NCBI GenBank assembly: GCA_017353815.1
Contig: JAFMSB010000023.1
Location: 1-11,698, forward strand
Length of the DNA stretch: 11,698 nucleotides
Source of the DNA: Methylocapsa sp.
GTDB taxonomy: Bacteria; Pseudomonadota; Alphaproteobacteria; Rhizobiales; Beijerinckiaceae
Reading direction: 5' to 3'
In this document: positions 1 through 5,808 of the stretch, piece by piece
Layout of the letters: every line of letters begins with the position of its first letter
Numbering within the stretch: position 1 is the first letter of the stretch
The notes under the pieces: generated by a model
Told to the model about the DNA's origin: nothing
What the model saw: only the letters and a program-made list of their open reading frames with translations
Databases searched by the model: none
Position numbers and translations under genes: made by a program

Positions 1-460
1 CATAGAACTGAAAGAGGCAGTGGCAGGGGGCGAGCGCCATGGCCGGCAGATCGGCCGGGTTCCACGCTGTCACCACGAGGCGCCGCGAAGAGGGATTTTG
101 AACGATCTCATCGATAACGTTGGAAATTTGGTCGATCGCGCGGCCGCCGGGCGCTTCCCAGGCGCGCCATTGCTTGCCATAGATGGGCCCAAGGTCTCCG
201 TGCTCGCCGGCCCATTCGTCCCAAATCCCGATGCCATGTTCCTTGAGGTAGGCAATGTTGGTGTCGCCCCGCAAAAACCACAAGAGCTCATGGACAATAG
301 ACTTCCAATGCAGCTTCTTGGTCGTGACCAAGGGAAAGCCAAGGCTCAAATCGAAGCGCAGCTGATGGCCAAAGATGGAGAGCGTCCCGGTACCGGTGCG
401 GTCGGCCCTTACGTCGCCGTCGCGCAGGATTTTGGCCAGGAGATCGAGATAGGGTTGCAT
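1..460 (-). CDS. thyA: Thymidylate synthase, N-terminal 153 codons (cut by window edge)
   Basis: Methylates dUMP to dTMP with 5,10-methylenetetrahydrofolate, the de novo source of thymidylate, in the cytoplasm. Translating the minus strand from the ATG at 460 gives an uninterrupted frame that runs off the left edge. Visible signatures match the ThyA family and fall at E. coli numbering: Arg21 in RADRTGTGT, the [10 protein letters not shown] segment, [12 protein letters not shown], the [10 protein letters not shown] segment, the phosphate-binding pair Arg126-Arg127 in [12 protein letters not shown], and the catalytic Cys146 in APCHCLFQF. The C-terminal part with the nucleotide-binding Asn and Tyr lies outside the window. 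The start lies 36 bases after the stop of the hypothetical gene upstream, and no good Shine-Dalgarno precedes it, so co-transcription and perhaps translational coupling with that gene are likely. The identification is secure. Confidence 0.97.
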   Translation of the reverse strand, partial: MQPYLDLLAKILRDGDVRADRTGTGTLSIFGHQLRFDLSLGFPLVTTKKLHWKSIVHELLWFLRGDTNIAYLKEHGIGIWDEWAGEHGDLGPIYGKQWRAWEAPGGRAIDQISNVIDEIVQNPSSRRLVVTAWNPADLPAMALAPCHCLFQFY

Positions 461-496
461 GACCCGAGGAGCGCGGCTCCGTGCCCGCCCAAATTT

Positions 497-997
497 TTAC
501 GGGGAAAGCCCAAGGCTCTCCTTGATATGGGCAAGAGAGGCCTTTTCGGCATCGCTGACTTGCACGCCGCCAAAACCCAAAAAACCCCCTTCCCCGGCGG
601 CATCGGCAACCGACTCGGCGATATGCTGGAGCCAGGCCTTGAACGAGGGCGCATCAGCCGTGGCTTTTGAATCCAAAATGGCCGCGGCTTGCTTGATGAC
701 ATCGAGGGCCCGGGTTACGATTTCGGCGGGCCTTTTGCCCGAGAGCTCGGCTCGCAGCCCTTCGCGTGCAATGGTCCGGCCTTCCGCGGTCTCGTACTCG
801 CTCCCAACGGCCTTGACCAGTTCCGCCGAGCGCGAATCATGGGCGGCGACCAGGATTGTGTGTGCGCTCGCCATGCTCTCCTTGAGTGTTCCCCAGAGCC
901 CGCTCGGGTCGGCCGCGGTAACTGCAATACCCGCCATCATCGCGCTTTCAAGCAGCGTCTTCCACTCTGCGGCGGTAAAATCGCTTTTTTGAGCCAT
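497..997 (-). CDS. Conserved hypothetical protein, 166 aa, upstream of thyA
   Basis: Function unknown. The 166-residue product is soluble-looking, Ala-rich and predicted mostly helical, with no signal peptide, membrane segment or catalytic motif I recognise. From memory it resembles a widespread proteobacterial and cyanobacterial family of hypothetical proteins with an N-terminal FTAAEWKTLLES-like segment, a central AADPSGLWGTLKES segment (about residues 29-42) and a C-terminal GGFLGFGGVQVSDAEK segment (about residues 136-151). All three are present here, so the gene looks intact. The start is fixed by a strong AGGAGG seven bases before the ATG at 997. It is the first gene of a probable two-gene unit with thyA and is divergent from ssrA. 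No function can be inferred from context beyond co-expression with thyA. Confidence 0.85.
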   Translation of the reverse strand: MAQKSDFTAAEWKTLLESAMMAGIAVTAADPSGLWGTLKESMASAHTILVAAHDSRSAELVKAVGSEYETAEGRTIAREGLRAELSGKRPAEIVTRALDVIKQAAAILDSKATADAPSFKAWLQHIAESVADAAGEGGFLGFGGVQVSDAEKASLAHIKESLGLSP

Positions 998-1151
998 CGC
1001 TTTACCCTCCTCTTTCCTCGCGGGCGCCTATCCGGGATGCAAGGGTCATTACGAAAACGAGTCTGTTCGCGGGAATGCGAATGCCGCCGCGCGCAAACTT
1101 ACTGCATTGCGTGCGTCGCGCCAAGGCAAGGCCGCCGCACGCAAATCCGGT

Positions 1152-1179
1152 TTGAAAAAACCGGAGCATAGCCTATATT
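1152..1179 (+). promoter_or_regulatory. Sigma70-type promoter for ssrA
   Basis: TTGAAA at 1152-1157 and TATATT at 1174-1179 are separated by 16 bases and lie directly ahead of the first tmRNA piece. Transcription would begin near 1186. Both hexamers are close to consensus, as expected for an abundant stable RNA. Seen in sequence; the start point is inferred. Confidence 0.7.
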
Positions 1180-1185
1180 CCGGGT

Positions 1186-1520
1186 GCCGCCACGCGCGGC
1201 TATGGCGATAAATGGCATCGAAATAAGCTCTTCGGACCCGGGGGCGGTACCCGGCGCCTCCACCAAAGCCCGCCAAGGATGGTTTTTCGGCAGCGGCGGG
1301 TTTTGGCGGGGGCGAAACAGGTTCGACGGGGGGTGTAAAGGATGGCTTTCGCCCGGCATGGTTCCGCCGACATCGGGCCAAATCTATAGTTGCCAACGAC
1401 AACTATGCTCCGGTTGCTCTCGCCGCGTAATGCGGTGCTAGCGCCGAAATCAAGCCCTTGAAGTTAGCCCTTCAAGGCGGGGTCCGGAGGCGCCTGGCAA
1501 CAGAAGCCTCCACTCAATTT
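1186..1520 (+). ncRNA. ssrA: tmRNA gene, circularly permuted two-piece (alphaproteobacterial) type
   Basis: Rescues stalled ribosomes and appends a degradation tag. The gene is permuted, with the acceptor piece first. It ends at 1265 in CCTCCACCA and carries the segment CTTCGGAC that matches the E. coli tmRNA 3' region, a T-stem CCGGG/CCCGG (loop GGCGGTA) and a 3' acceptor strand CGCCTCC. A removed internal segment follows (about 1266-1307). The coding piece begins at 1308 with GGGGGCG, which pairs with CGCCTCC over seven base pairs. The third pair is G.U, the alanine identity element. GGTTCGACGGGG follows. The tag frame at 1392-1430 encodes ANDNYAPVALAA and a TAA; its LAA end is the ClpX/ClpP degron type. 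A late hairpin (GGAGGC with GCCTCC, about 1487-1510) lies near the 3' end. The outer ends (5' near 1186, 3' near 1510-1520) are estimates. Neighbour sspB encodes an adaptor for this tag. Confidence 0.95.
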
Positions 1521-1554
1521 CCGGCGCTTCCTCCGCTGGGGGCGCCGGTTCTTT
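1521..1554 (+). terminator. Intrinsic terminator of ssrA, ahead of sspB
   Basis: CCGGCGC at 1521-1527 pairs perfectly with GCGCCGG at 1542-1548. Four further pairs (two of them G.U) close a six-base loop, and TTCTTT follows. The T-tract is short, so some read-through into sspB, whose start is only 23 bases further on, is plausible. Confidence 0.6.
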
Positions 1555-1570
1555 GCGGAAAAGCGCCGTA

Positions 1571-2134
1571 ATGGCTGCGGATCTCATCCGTTACGATCTC
1601 CTCGTGCAGGATGCGCTGCGCGCCGCTTTGCGCGAGGTGCTCGCAAAGGCCGCGCGCGAGGGCCTGCCGGGCGAGCATCATTTCTACATCAGTTTTCGCA
1701 CCCACGCCCGGGGCATCAAGCTTTCGCAGCGGATGCGCGACCGCTATCCGGACGAGATGACCATCGTGCTTCAGCATCAGTTCTGGGATTTGAAGGTCTC
1801 CGAGCAGGCTTTCGAGGTCGGGCTGTCCTTCCAAAATATATCCGAGATGCTGACTGTGCCCTTCGAGGCCGTCACCCGTTTTGCTGATCCCGCGGCGGGC
1901 TTTGAATTGCAATTTGCCATTGCGGGCGAAGTGGAAGCGGCGCCGGAGCTGCCTCTTGGCGCGACGGAAGCGGCGCAATCGCAAGATATTCAGCAGGAAT
2001 TGCCGCTCTTGCGCGCAGAAGCCGCCAAAGGGCCAGGCGAGAAGCTGCAGCAGGCGGAGCAAGAGCAGGCAGCCCCGCTCCCTCAGTCCGGGACCAAGGT
2101 CGTTTCGATCGACGCCTTCCGCAAGAAGAATTGA
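1571..2134 (+). CDS. sspB: ClpXP adaptor protein SspB (alpha type)
   Basis: Binds the tmRNA-encoded tag and tethers tagged proteins to ClpXP, speeding their degradation in the cytoplasm. The 187-residue product has the alphaproteobacterial SspB layout: a folded tag-binding domain over about residues 1-120 (IRYDLLVQDALR, then GEHHFYISFRT, DEMTIVLQHQFWDL, FEVGLSFQN and VPFEAVTRFADP), a low-complexity Ala/Glu/Gln linker at about 120-172, and a conserved basic tail KVVSIDAFRKK (176-186) that in SspB proteins docks on ClpX. The ATG at 1571 is preferred over an in-frame TTG at 1553, because the latter lies in the tail of the upstream terminator and because homologues start near MAADLIRYD; GGAA lies 10 bases upstream. 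No separate promoter is obvious, so read-through from ssrA is possible. Family assignment is firm; the link to the adjacent tmRNA gene is contextual. Confidence 0.93.
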   Translation: MAADLIRYDLLVQDALRAALREVLAKAAREGLPGEHHFYISFRTHARGIKLSQRMRDRYPDEMTIVLQHQFWDLKVSEQAFEVGLSFQNISEMLTVPFEAVTRFADPAAGFELQFAIAGEVEAAPELPLGATEAAQSQDIQQELPLLRAEAAKGPGEKLQQAEQEQAAPLPQSGTKVVSIDAFRKKN

Positions 2135-2157
2135 CGAGCTGCGGCCGCGCTGCGTAC

Positions 2158-2172
2158 TTAGAATAATTCTAA
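2158..2172. promoter_or_regulatory. Irr-box (iron control element)-like palindrome
   Basis: TTAGAA-TAA-TTCTAA is a perfect inverted repeat. It matches the Rhizobiales iron control element bound by Irr (TTAGAA, three bases, TTCTAA). It overlaps TACTTA at 2155-2160, which lies 18 bases after TTGACG (2131-2136), so a repressed promoter is conceivable. No convincing gene follows on either strand, so its target is unclear. Confidence 0.5.
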
Positions 2173-2175
2173 AAA

Positions 2176-2191
2176 TGTTTCAGGTGAAACG
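2176..2191. other. parS-like palindrome
   Basis: TGTTTCAGGTGAAACG has GTTTCA and TGAAAC arms around GG and matches 14 of 16 positions of the ParB-binding consensus TGTTTCACGTGAAACA. One of the two mismatches is in the normally invariant central CG, so it may not be functional. It lies three bases after the Irr-like palindrome. Confidence 0.3.
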
Positions 2192-2320
2192 GAACTACAG
2201 CACAACAATAATGGCGACGCGGCCCGGCCCTTTTTCGAAGCGGCGGGGCGGCCGCGAGTCTGGTTTCGTGCGATAGGTTCCCGCAAATCTGCTTAGGACC
2301 CTGAGCGCAGCGTGGTTTTC

Positions 2321-2764
2321 TCAAGCCGCTTGAATCTTTAACTCGCGAACGAGATCGAGGTTTTTCTTAACCCCTTCGTATTGACGGCGAACCATGGCTT
2401 CGGCGTCCCCTGGAGGGAGCTCCTGGAGCGCTGCCAAATATGCCCTTTCTGCAAATTCTTCGCCGCGTTCGCATTCGGCCAAAACCGCGCGCTCGTCCAT
2501 TCCGGTAATCGATGAGATGATATTGGTCCAGAAGCGATGGAGCGAGCCGGTAATAGTGCCTGATGGCGTGGGTTCACCACCGAGACTGCGGATCTTACCC
2601 TCCAATTCGAGAGCGGCTTCATCGCATCGCCGGGCGGCAACCTCAAAGACCGTTCTCAGGCGACTGTTTGAAACGGCCGCTGCGCAGGTACGGAAGCCCT
2701 GTGCGCCGTCTTTTGTCGTCTCGAATAGATTATTCAAGGTCGCAATGACCGTCTGATTGCCCAT
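2321..2764 (-). CDS. PA2169/DUF2383 family four-helix-bundle protein
   Basis: A 147-residue ferritin-like four-helix-bundle protein of the PA2169/DUF2383 family. The biochemical role is not established; such genes are often under stress control. Visible family features are the N-terminal helix VIATLNNLFETTKDGAQGF (residues 6-23), a second helix with ARRCDEAALELEGKI ending in LGGEPTPSGT (61-70), the GSLHRFW turn (73-79), the CERGEE motif (98-103) and a last helix with VRRQYEGVKKNL. The ATG at 2764 is chosen because AGGAGG lies eight bases upstream; the longer in-frame reading from 2824 adds a basic stretch unlike the family. Upstream, an EcfG-type promoter motif fits general-stress control. 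Length is typical and no damage is visible. Confidence 0.88.
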   Translation of the reverse strand: MGNQTVIATLNNLFETTKDGAQGFRTCAAAVSNSRLRTVFEVAARRCDEAALELEGKIRSLGGEPTPSGTITGSLHRFWTNIISSITGMDERAVLAECERGEEFAERAYLAALQELPPGDAEAMVRRQYEGVKKNLDLVRELKIQAA

Positions 2765-2856
2765 CCGGCTCCTCCTATGTGCTGTTTCGTTCGAGGACCG
2801 GCTCGCTCTGGTCCTCGCCTGCACTTTGCCGGTCTTCGGAAAGTCGCTGAACAGCT

Positions 2857-2881
2857 AACTCAGGCCTTACGAAATAGTTCC
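2857..2881 (-). promoter_or_regulatory. EcfG-type (general stress) promoter motif for the DUF2383 gene
   Basis: On the minus strand GGAAC (2881-2877) is followed after 17 bases by GTT (2859-2857), resembling the alphaproteobacterial EcfG/PhyR-regulon promoter GGAAC-N16/17-cGTT. It would give a leader of about 85 bases before the ATG at 2764. The motif is short, so chance occurrence is possible. Confidence 0.45.
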
Positions 2882-2946
2882 GCCTTTGATAGAGCCGAGA
2901 GCCTGTCGATTCGCGCTAATGTATGGTTTGAAGTGCAGCGGCGCGT

Positions 2947-3177
2947 CTATTTTCGAAGTGATGGCACCGCGCCCACACGGCAGTGGTCATGCCGCCCAGC
3001 ATGCTTCTCCCGCTCTTCGACGCAAACCCGAAAAGCAAGTGCGCAGGTCTCGACCATGTACAGCACTCCGGTTTTCGAACCCGTCCGTGGCGAAACGAGC
3101 GAACCGGTTGTGTCGCAAATGTCGGCGCAGTCGAGATTGTCGATAGCGCGCACGCGCGCGACCGGAAACCGGATCAC
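2947..3177 (-). pseudogene. Decayed Cys-rich four-helix-bundle copper-binding protein (DUF326-like)
   Basis: The minus frame from GTG 3177 to TAG 2947 contains LDCADICDTTGS, SPRTGSK, MVETCALAFRVC and EKHAGRHDHCRV. These closely track the core of small Cys-rich four-helix-bundle copper-binding proteins, which from memory read DCADVCAATG, RRTGS, LETCALACRVCAEECERHAG and HEHCRIC. The decay is visible. Two of the regularly spaced cysteines are replaced (ALAF for ALAC, EER for EEC), the cysteine after HCRV is a glycine, and the frame ends at TAG where the last cysteine helix (RRCEEAC) should be; RRC reappears shortly after the stop. The first two helices with their cysteine pairs are missing, and the frames upstream of 3177 hold stops up to the next gene. 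It sits between two stress-type genes and was probably a copper or stress protein. It could instead be a short diverged functional gene, but loss of ligands and both ends argues for a remnant. Confidence 0.65.
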
Positions 3178-3242
3178 CCTAGCAAATCTCTGTAAGACGT
3201 TCCACGCCTCGCTATGTTTCGGGCATCAAGCGTAGCCCGGAC

Positions 3243-3255
3243 ATAGGCCGCCTAT
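3243..3255. repeat. 13-base odd palindrome at the gene/pseudogene junction
   Basis: ATAGGC-C-GCCTAT is a perfect inverted repeat around one base, overlapping the stop codon of the DUF6496 gene. The one-base centre rules out a normal RNA hairpin. No function is assigned. Confidence 0.3.
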
Positions 3256-3440
3256 TTGCCGGACCTTTTCTTCGGGACTTTCTTGCCCTCCTTGCGGGCT
3301 TCGGAAAGGCCGATAGCGATTGCCTGCTTTCGGCTCTTCACCGTTTTGCCGCTTCGGCCGCTCTTGAGAGTACCTCCCTTGCGTTCATGCATCGCCTTTT
3401 CTACCTTTTTCGAAGCACCGCTTGAATATTTCCTGGCCAT
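3252..3440 (-). CDS. Small basic DUF6496-type protein, 62 aa
   Basis: A 62-residue, strongly basic protein of the DUF6496 type. Its function is unknown. Visible features are the start MARKYSSGASKKVEKAMHER, the Gly/Lys-rich core KGGTLKSGRSGKTVKSRKQAIAIGLSEARKEGKK (about residues 21-54) and a Lys-rich tail. Homologues share the K-YG-KA...M-E...G-LKSG-SG-KV-S-KQAIAIALSEARK pattern, which is well kept here. The composition suggests nucleic-acid association, but that is inference. The start ATG at 3440 has AAGAGG about 10 bases upstream, and an EcfG-like promoter lies 34 bases upstream, consistent with general-stress expression alongside the DUF2383 gene. The copper-protein remnant lies just downstream on the same strand. 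Confidence 0.85.
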   Translation of the reverse strand: MARKYSSGASKKVEKAMHERKGGTLKSGRSGKTVKSRKQAIAIGLSEARKEGKKVPKKRSGK

Positions 3441-3473
3441 CTAGTTTGCCTCTTGTTTTGACTCTCGCCCGTC

Positions 3474-3498
3474 AACGCCTTCAGCATTTCACGGTTGC
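3474..3498 (-). promoter_or_regulatory. EcfG-type (general stress) promoter motif for the DUF6496 gene
   Basis: On the minus strand GCAAC (3498-3494, one mismatch to GGAAC) is followed after 16 bases by CGTT (3477-3474). Transcription would start near 3468, giving a short leader before the ATG at 3440. A second copy of this motif type lies ahead of the neighbouring DUF2383 gene, which strengthens both calls. Confidence 0.45.
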
Positions 3499-3965
3499 AT
3501 GAACGGCCCTCTGGGGCAGGCTTTGTGCAGGACTATTTGAATAGGAAATCAGATGTTAAGGACGCTTGCCTTCACTACCTCGGCCCTCGCTTTCGCTGGC
3601 GGCCTCGCCAAGACTACGCTAACATGAGGGTCGCTAAATGGAGCCGCAGCACCGACCGCCTCCAAACCGCCGTCGCCGGGGCGGCGCGCGAGGCGGAATT
3701 GATCGCCGCCACTGTCGCTCTGCCCGAAAACATCAAATTTCAACGCGCGCGGGCTCATTCGCGCGGCGCTGAAAGATGCAGGGATCGCGCAAAAGATCGA
3801 ATTCGCTCGTCGCAAAACTTCGCGATGGCAAATAAGCGCCGGGATACCCCGCTCAAAGCCGGGCACAGCGCTTCCGGTCTTGGGGCCGAGATTTCCAAAC
3901 AACTCAGCGCTCGCAAGCGTTATATCCTCCTGCAGGTAAAATGATCCAGCGAAAGGACGCCCGCC
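3499..3965. other. Gene-poor stretch with possible remnants of a plus-strand gene
   Basis: No convincing intact gene. An ATG at 3553, preceded by AGGA, starts a 24-codon frame reading like a secretion signal (MLRTLAFTTSALAFAGGLA) that ends in TGA at 3625-3627. A frame over about 3640-3740 (RLQTAVAGAAREAELIAATV) appears to continue after a shift near 3738 as NARGLIRAALKDAGIAQKI and onward to a TAA near 3942. I do not recognise the product. These may be pieces of a frameshifted gene or chance reading frames. Confidence 0.3.
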
Positions 3966-5531
3966 TTGCCCGCTGCGCTTAAACCGTTTCTCGTCCTAAT
4001 GCTTGCGGCAAGCCTCGGTTTGGCTGCCCCTTTGCATTCTGCCGCGCTCGAACAGGCGGCAGGAGAGGCCGCGGAAAAGCCCGCGCAAAAACAAGGCGCT
4101 GCCCCCCGCGCCCATGACAAATCCGCGGGGCCATCGGCGGTCAATGCCCTGCCCCCGGCGGTGACCACTTCGCATACGATCGATCTCCGGGGGCGCACTC
4201 TGCATTTCAAGGCCATTGCCGGGCCGGTGCGGTTGAGCGACGCGCAAAGCGGAGAACCCGAAGCCGATGTCGCCGCGACCGCTTTTCTGCTCGAAGGCGC
4301 GGAGCCAGCGCGGCGTCCTGTGACCTTTGTGCTCAATGGCGGGCCTGGTGCAGCTTCCGCCTGGCTCGATCTCGGAGGGCTCGGGCCTTGGCGGCTGCCG
4401 TTCGATCGCGCCACGCACTCTCCCTCGGCGCGCCCGGCCACGGTCGATAATGCCGATACCTGGCTCGATTTCACCGACCTCGTCTTTATCGATCCGCCGG
4501 GGACTGGCTACAGCCGCATCTTGACCAAAGACGGCGAGATGCGCCGCCATTTCTTTTCGGTCGGCGGCGATATCGAGGCGCTGGCTGTCGTCATCCGCAA
4601 ATGGCTTGCGGCCAATAACCGGTTAGAGAGCCTGAAATTCCTTGTCGGCGAGAGCTACGGCGGCTTTCGCGCGCCCAAGCTTGCGCGGCGGCTCCAGGAC
4701 GAGGAGGGCATAGGGGTCGCCGGTCTCATATTGGTTTCCCCGGTGCTCGATTTTAGCTGGTGGTCCGATGGCGTCTCGAGTCCGCTGATATGCGCCGCGA
4801 GGCTTCCTTCGCAGGCCGCCGCGGCGCGCGGGCTCGCGCGCGAGGGCGCAGAAAACTCCCTTGCCGATGTCGAAGCCTATGCGGAAGGGGCTTACCTCAC
4901 CGATCTTTTGCGCGGGGAGCGTGATTCGCAGGCGCTTGGCCGCATCGCCGAAAAGGTCGCGGCCTTTACCGGGCTTGATCCGGCGCTTGTGCGCAAGCTT
5001 GGCGGCCGGATCGACCCGGCGACCTTCGCACGCGAGAAGAATCGCACGAATGGCACGGTGACGAGCCTTTATGATGCTCTCGTCTTCGGTTTCGATCCGT
5101 CTCCCCATGCCGCCGCCAGCGACTTTCCCGACCCGGTCCTCGATGCATTCAAGGCCCCGCTTGCGAGCGCCATGGCGGACATCACCGCCAGTCGGCTCGG
5201 CTGGAGGGTCGAGGCGCGCTATGAGGTTTTGAGCGAGAGCGTCAACCGGAGCTGGGATTGGGGAGGCGGGCGAGAGCGTCCAGAAGCGCTGACCGATTTG
5301 AAACGCGAGCTGGCGCTTGATCCGGCCATGCGCGTTCTCGTGGCGCATGGCATCACCGATCAGGTAACGCCTTATTTCGCCTCAAAGCTTCTTATCAGGC
5401 AGGTGCCGCCGATGGGATTGCAAGACCGCCTGCGTCTAACGGTCTATGGCGGCGGCCATATGCTTTATTTTGACGACAAGTCGCGGGCCGCCCTGCGCGA
5501 AGACGCCCGCAAACTTATCGAGGAGAAATGA
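3966..5531 (+). CDS. Exported S10-family serine carboxypeptidase
   Basis: Peptidase family S10 (carboxypeptidase Y type, alpha/beta hydrolase fold), which removes C-terminal residues from peptides, most active at acidic pH. The 521-residue product begins with a signal peptide (residues 1 to about 27: PAALKP, then a hydrophobic core ending near HSA), so it acts outside the cytoplasm. An Ala/Pro-rich linker runs to about 65. Catalytic landmarks are complete: oxyanion segment NGGPGA (124-129), DPPGTGYS (176-183), nucleophile Ser230 in GESYGG, Asp465 in HGITDQVTPY and His498 in GGGHMLY. The start is a TTG at 3966, chosen because AGGA lies six bases upstream and the signal peptide needs it; the in-frame ATG at 3999 would remove its basic start. 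It stands alone on the plus strand, with the ribosomal operon starting about 280 bases downstream. Its substrate is unknown. Confidence 0.92.
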   Translation: MPAALKPFLVLMLAASLGLAAPLHSAALEQAAGEAAEKPAQKQGAAPRAHDKSAGPSAVNALPPAVTTSHTIDLRGRTLHFKAIAGPVRLSDAQSGEPEADVAATAFLLEGAEPARRPVTFVLNGGPGAASAWLDLGGLGPWRLPFDRATHSPSARPATVDNADTWLDFTDLVFIDPPGTGYSRILTKDGEMRRHFFSVGGDIEALAVVIRKWLAANNRLESLKFLVGESYGGFRAPKLARRLQDEEGIGVAGLILVSPVLDFSWWSDGVSSPLICAARLPSQAAAARGLAREGAENSLADVEAYAEGAYLTDLLRGERDSQALGRIAEKVAAFTGLDPALVRKLGGRIDPATFAREKNRTNGTVTSLYDALVFGFDPSPHAAASDFPDPVLDAFKAPLASAMADITASRLGWRVEARYEVLSESVNRSWDWGGGRERPEALTDLKRELALDPAMRVLVAHGITDQVTPYFASKLLIRQVPPMGLQDRLRLTVYGGGHMLYFDDKSRAALREDARKLIEEK

Positions 5532-5610
5532 CTTTTCGCTAGTGAGCCGCGGCGAAACCCCAAATTGGCTGGCCCTGCCGCGGGCGCGCCGAGTCGCTAG
5601 CGCACCTGGC

Positions 5611-5638
5611 TTGCCTCTTCGAAGATTCGCGGTATAAA
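5611..5638 (+). promoter_or_regulatory. Promoter of the rpsF operon
   Basis: TTGCCT (5611-5616), 16 bases, TATAAA (5633-5638). Transcription would start near 5645, giving a leader of about 165 bases before rpsF. Confidence 0.6.
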
Positions 5639-5644
5639 AGCCGC

Positions 5645-5808
5645 CTTCGCGCATCCGGCCGGGGGCTGAATGGGAGCCCGCACGCGCTGGCAGGGTTGTG
5701 AAATCCGCTTCCCGGTGTCCCCGCCTTCGCCAGTCTTGCGAGCCTTTCCGGGCTCGAAGGGCTCAGCGCCGGCCGCGCGGGCATAGACGTGAAAGGAAAG
5801 GCGGCAGA
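5645..5808 (+). promoter_or_regulatory. Structured leader of rpsF, possible S6:S18 autoregulatory site
   Basis: The long leader contains two hairpins: GGGCT/AGCCC at 5663-5679 and CGAGCC/GGCTCG at 5739-5756 with loop TTTCCG. Many bacteria carry an rpsF-leader element with an exposed CCG bound by the S6:S18 complex. The loop CCG here is suggestive, but I cannot confirm the fold. Confidence 0.3.

Noticed and set aside
20..670. Long plus-strand frame, 216 codons
   Set aside because: Antisense to thyA and the hypothetical gene, which have diagnostic motifs and ribosome sites; GC-rich codon bias opens the opposite strand.
1049..1402. Minus-strand frames across the ssrA region
   Set aside because: They overlap the tmRNA, whose acceptor stem, CCA end and tag frame are unambiguous.
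2175..2276. 33-codon plus frame starting just after the Irr-like palindrome
   Set aside because: No Shine-Dalgarno, and the composition is Arg/Gly-rich; not similar to HmuP/HemP or other small iron-regulated proteins.
2777..3235. Plus-strand frame of 152 codons
   Set aside because: Antisense to the copper-protein remnant; Arg/Ser-rich and unrecognisable.
4623..5348. Minus-strand frame of 241 codons
   Set aside because: Shadow of the S10 peptidase, whose full catalytic triad lies on the plus strand.
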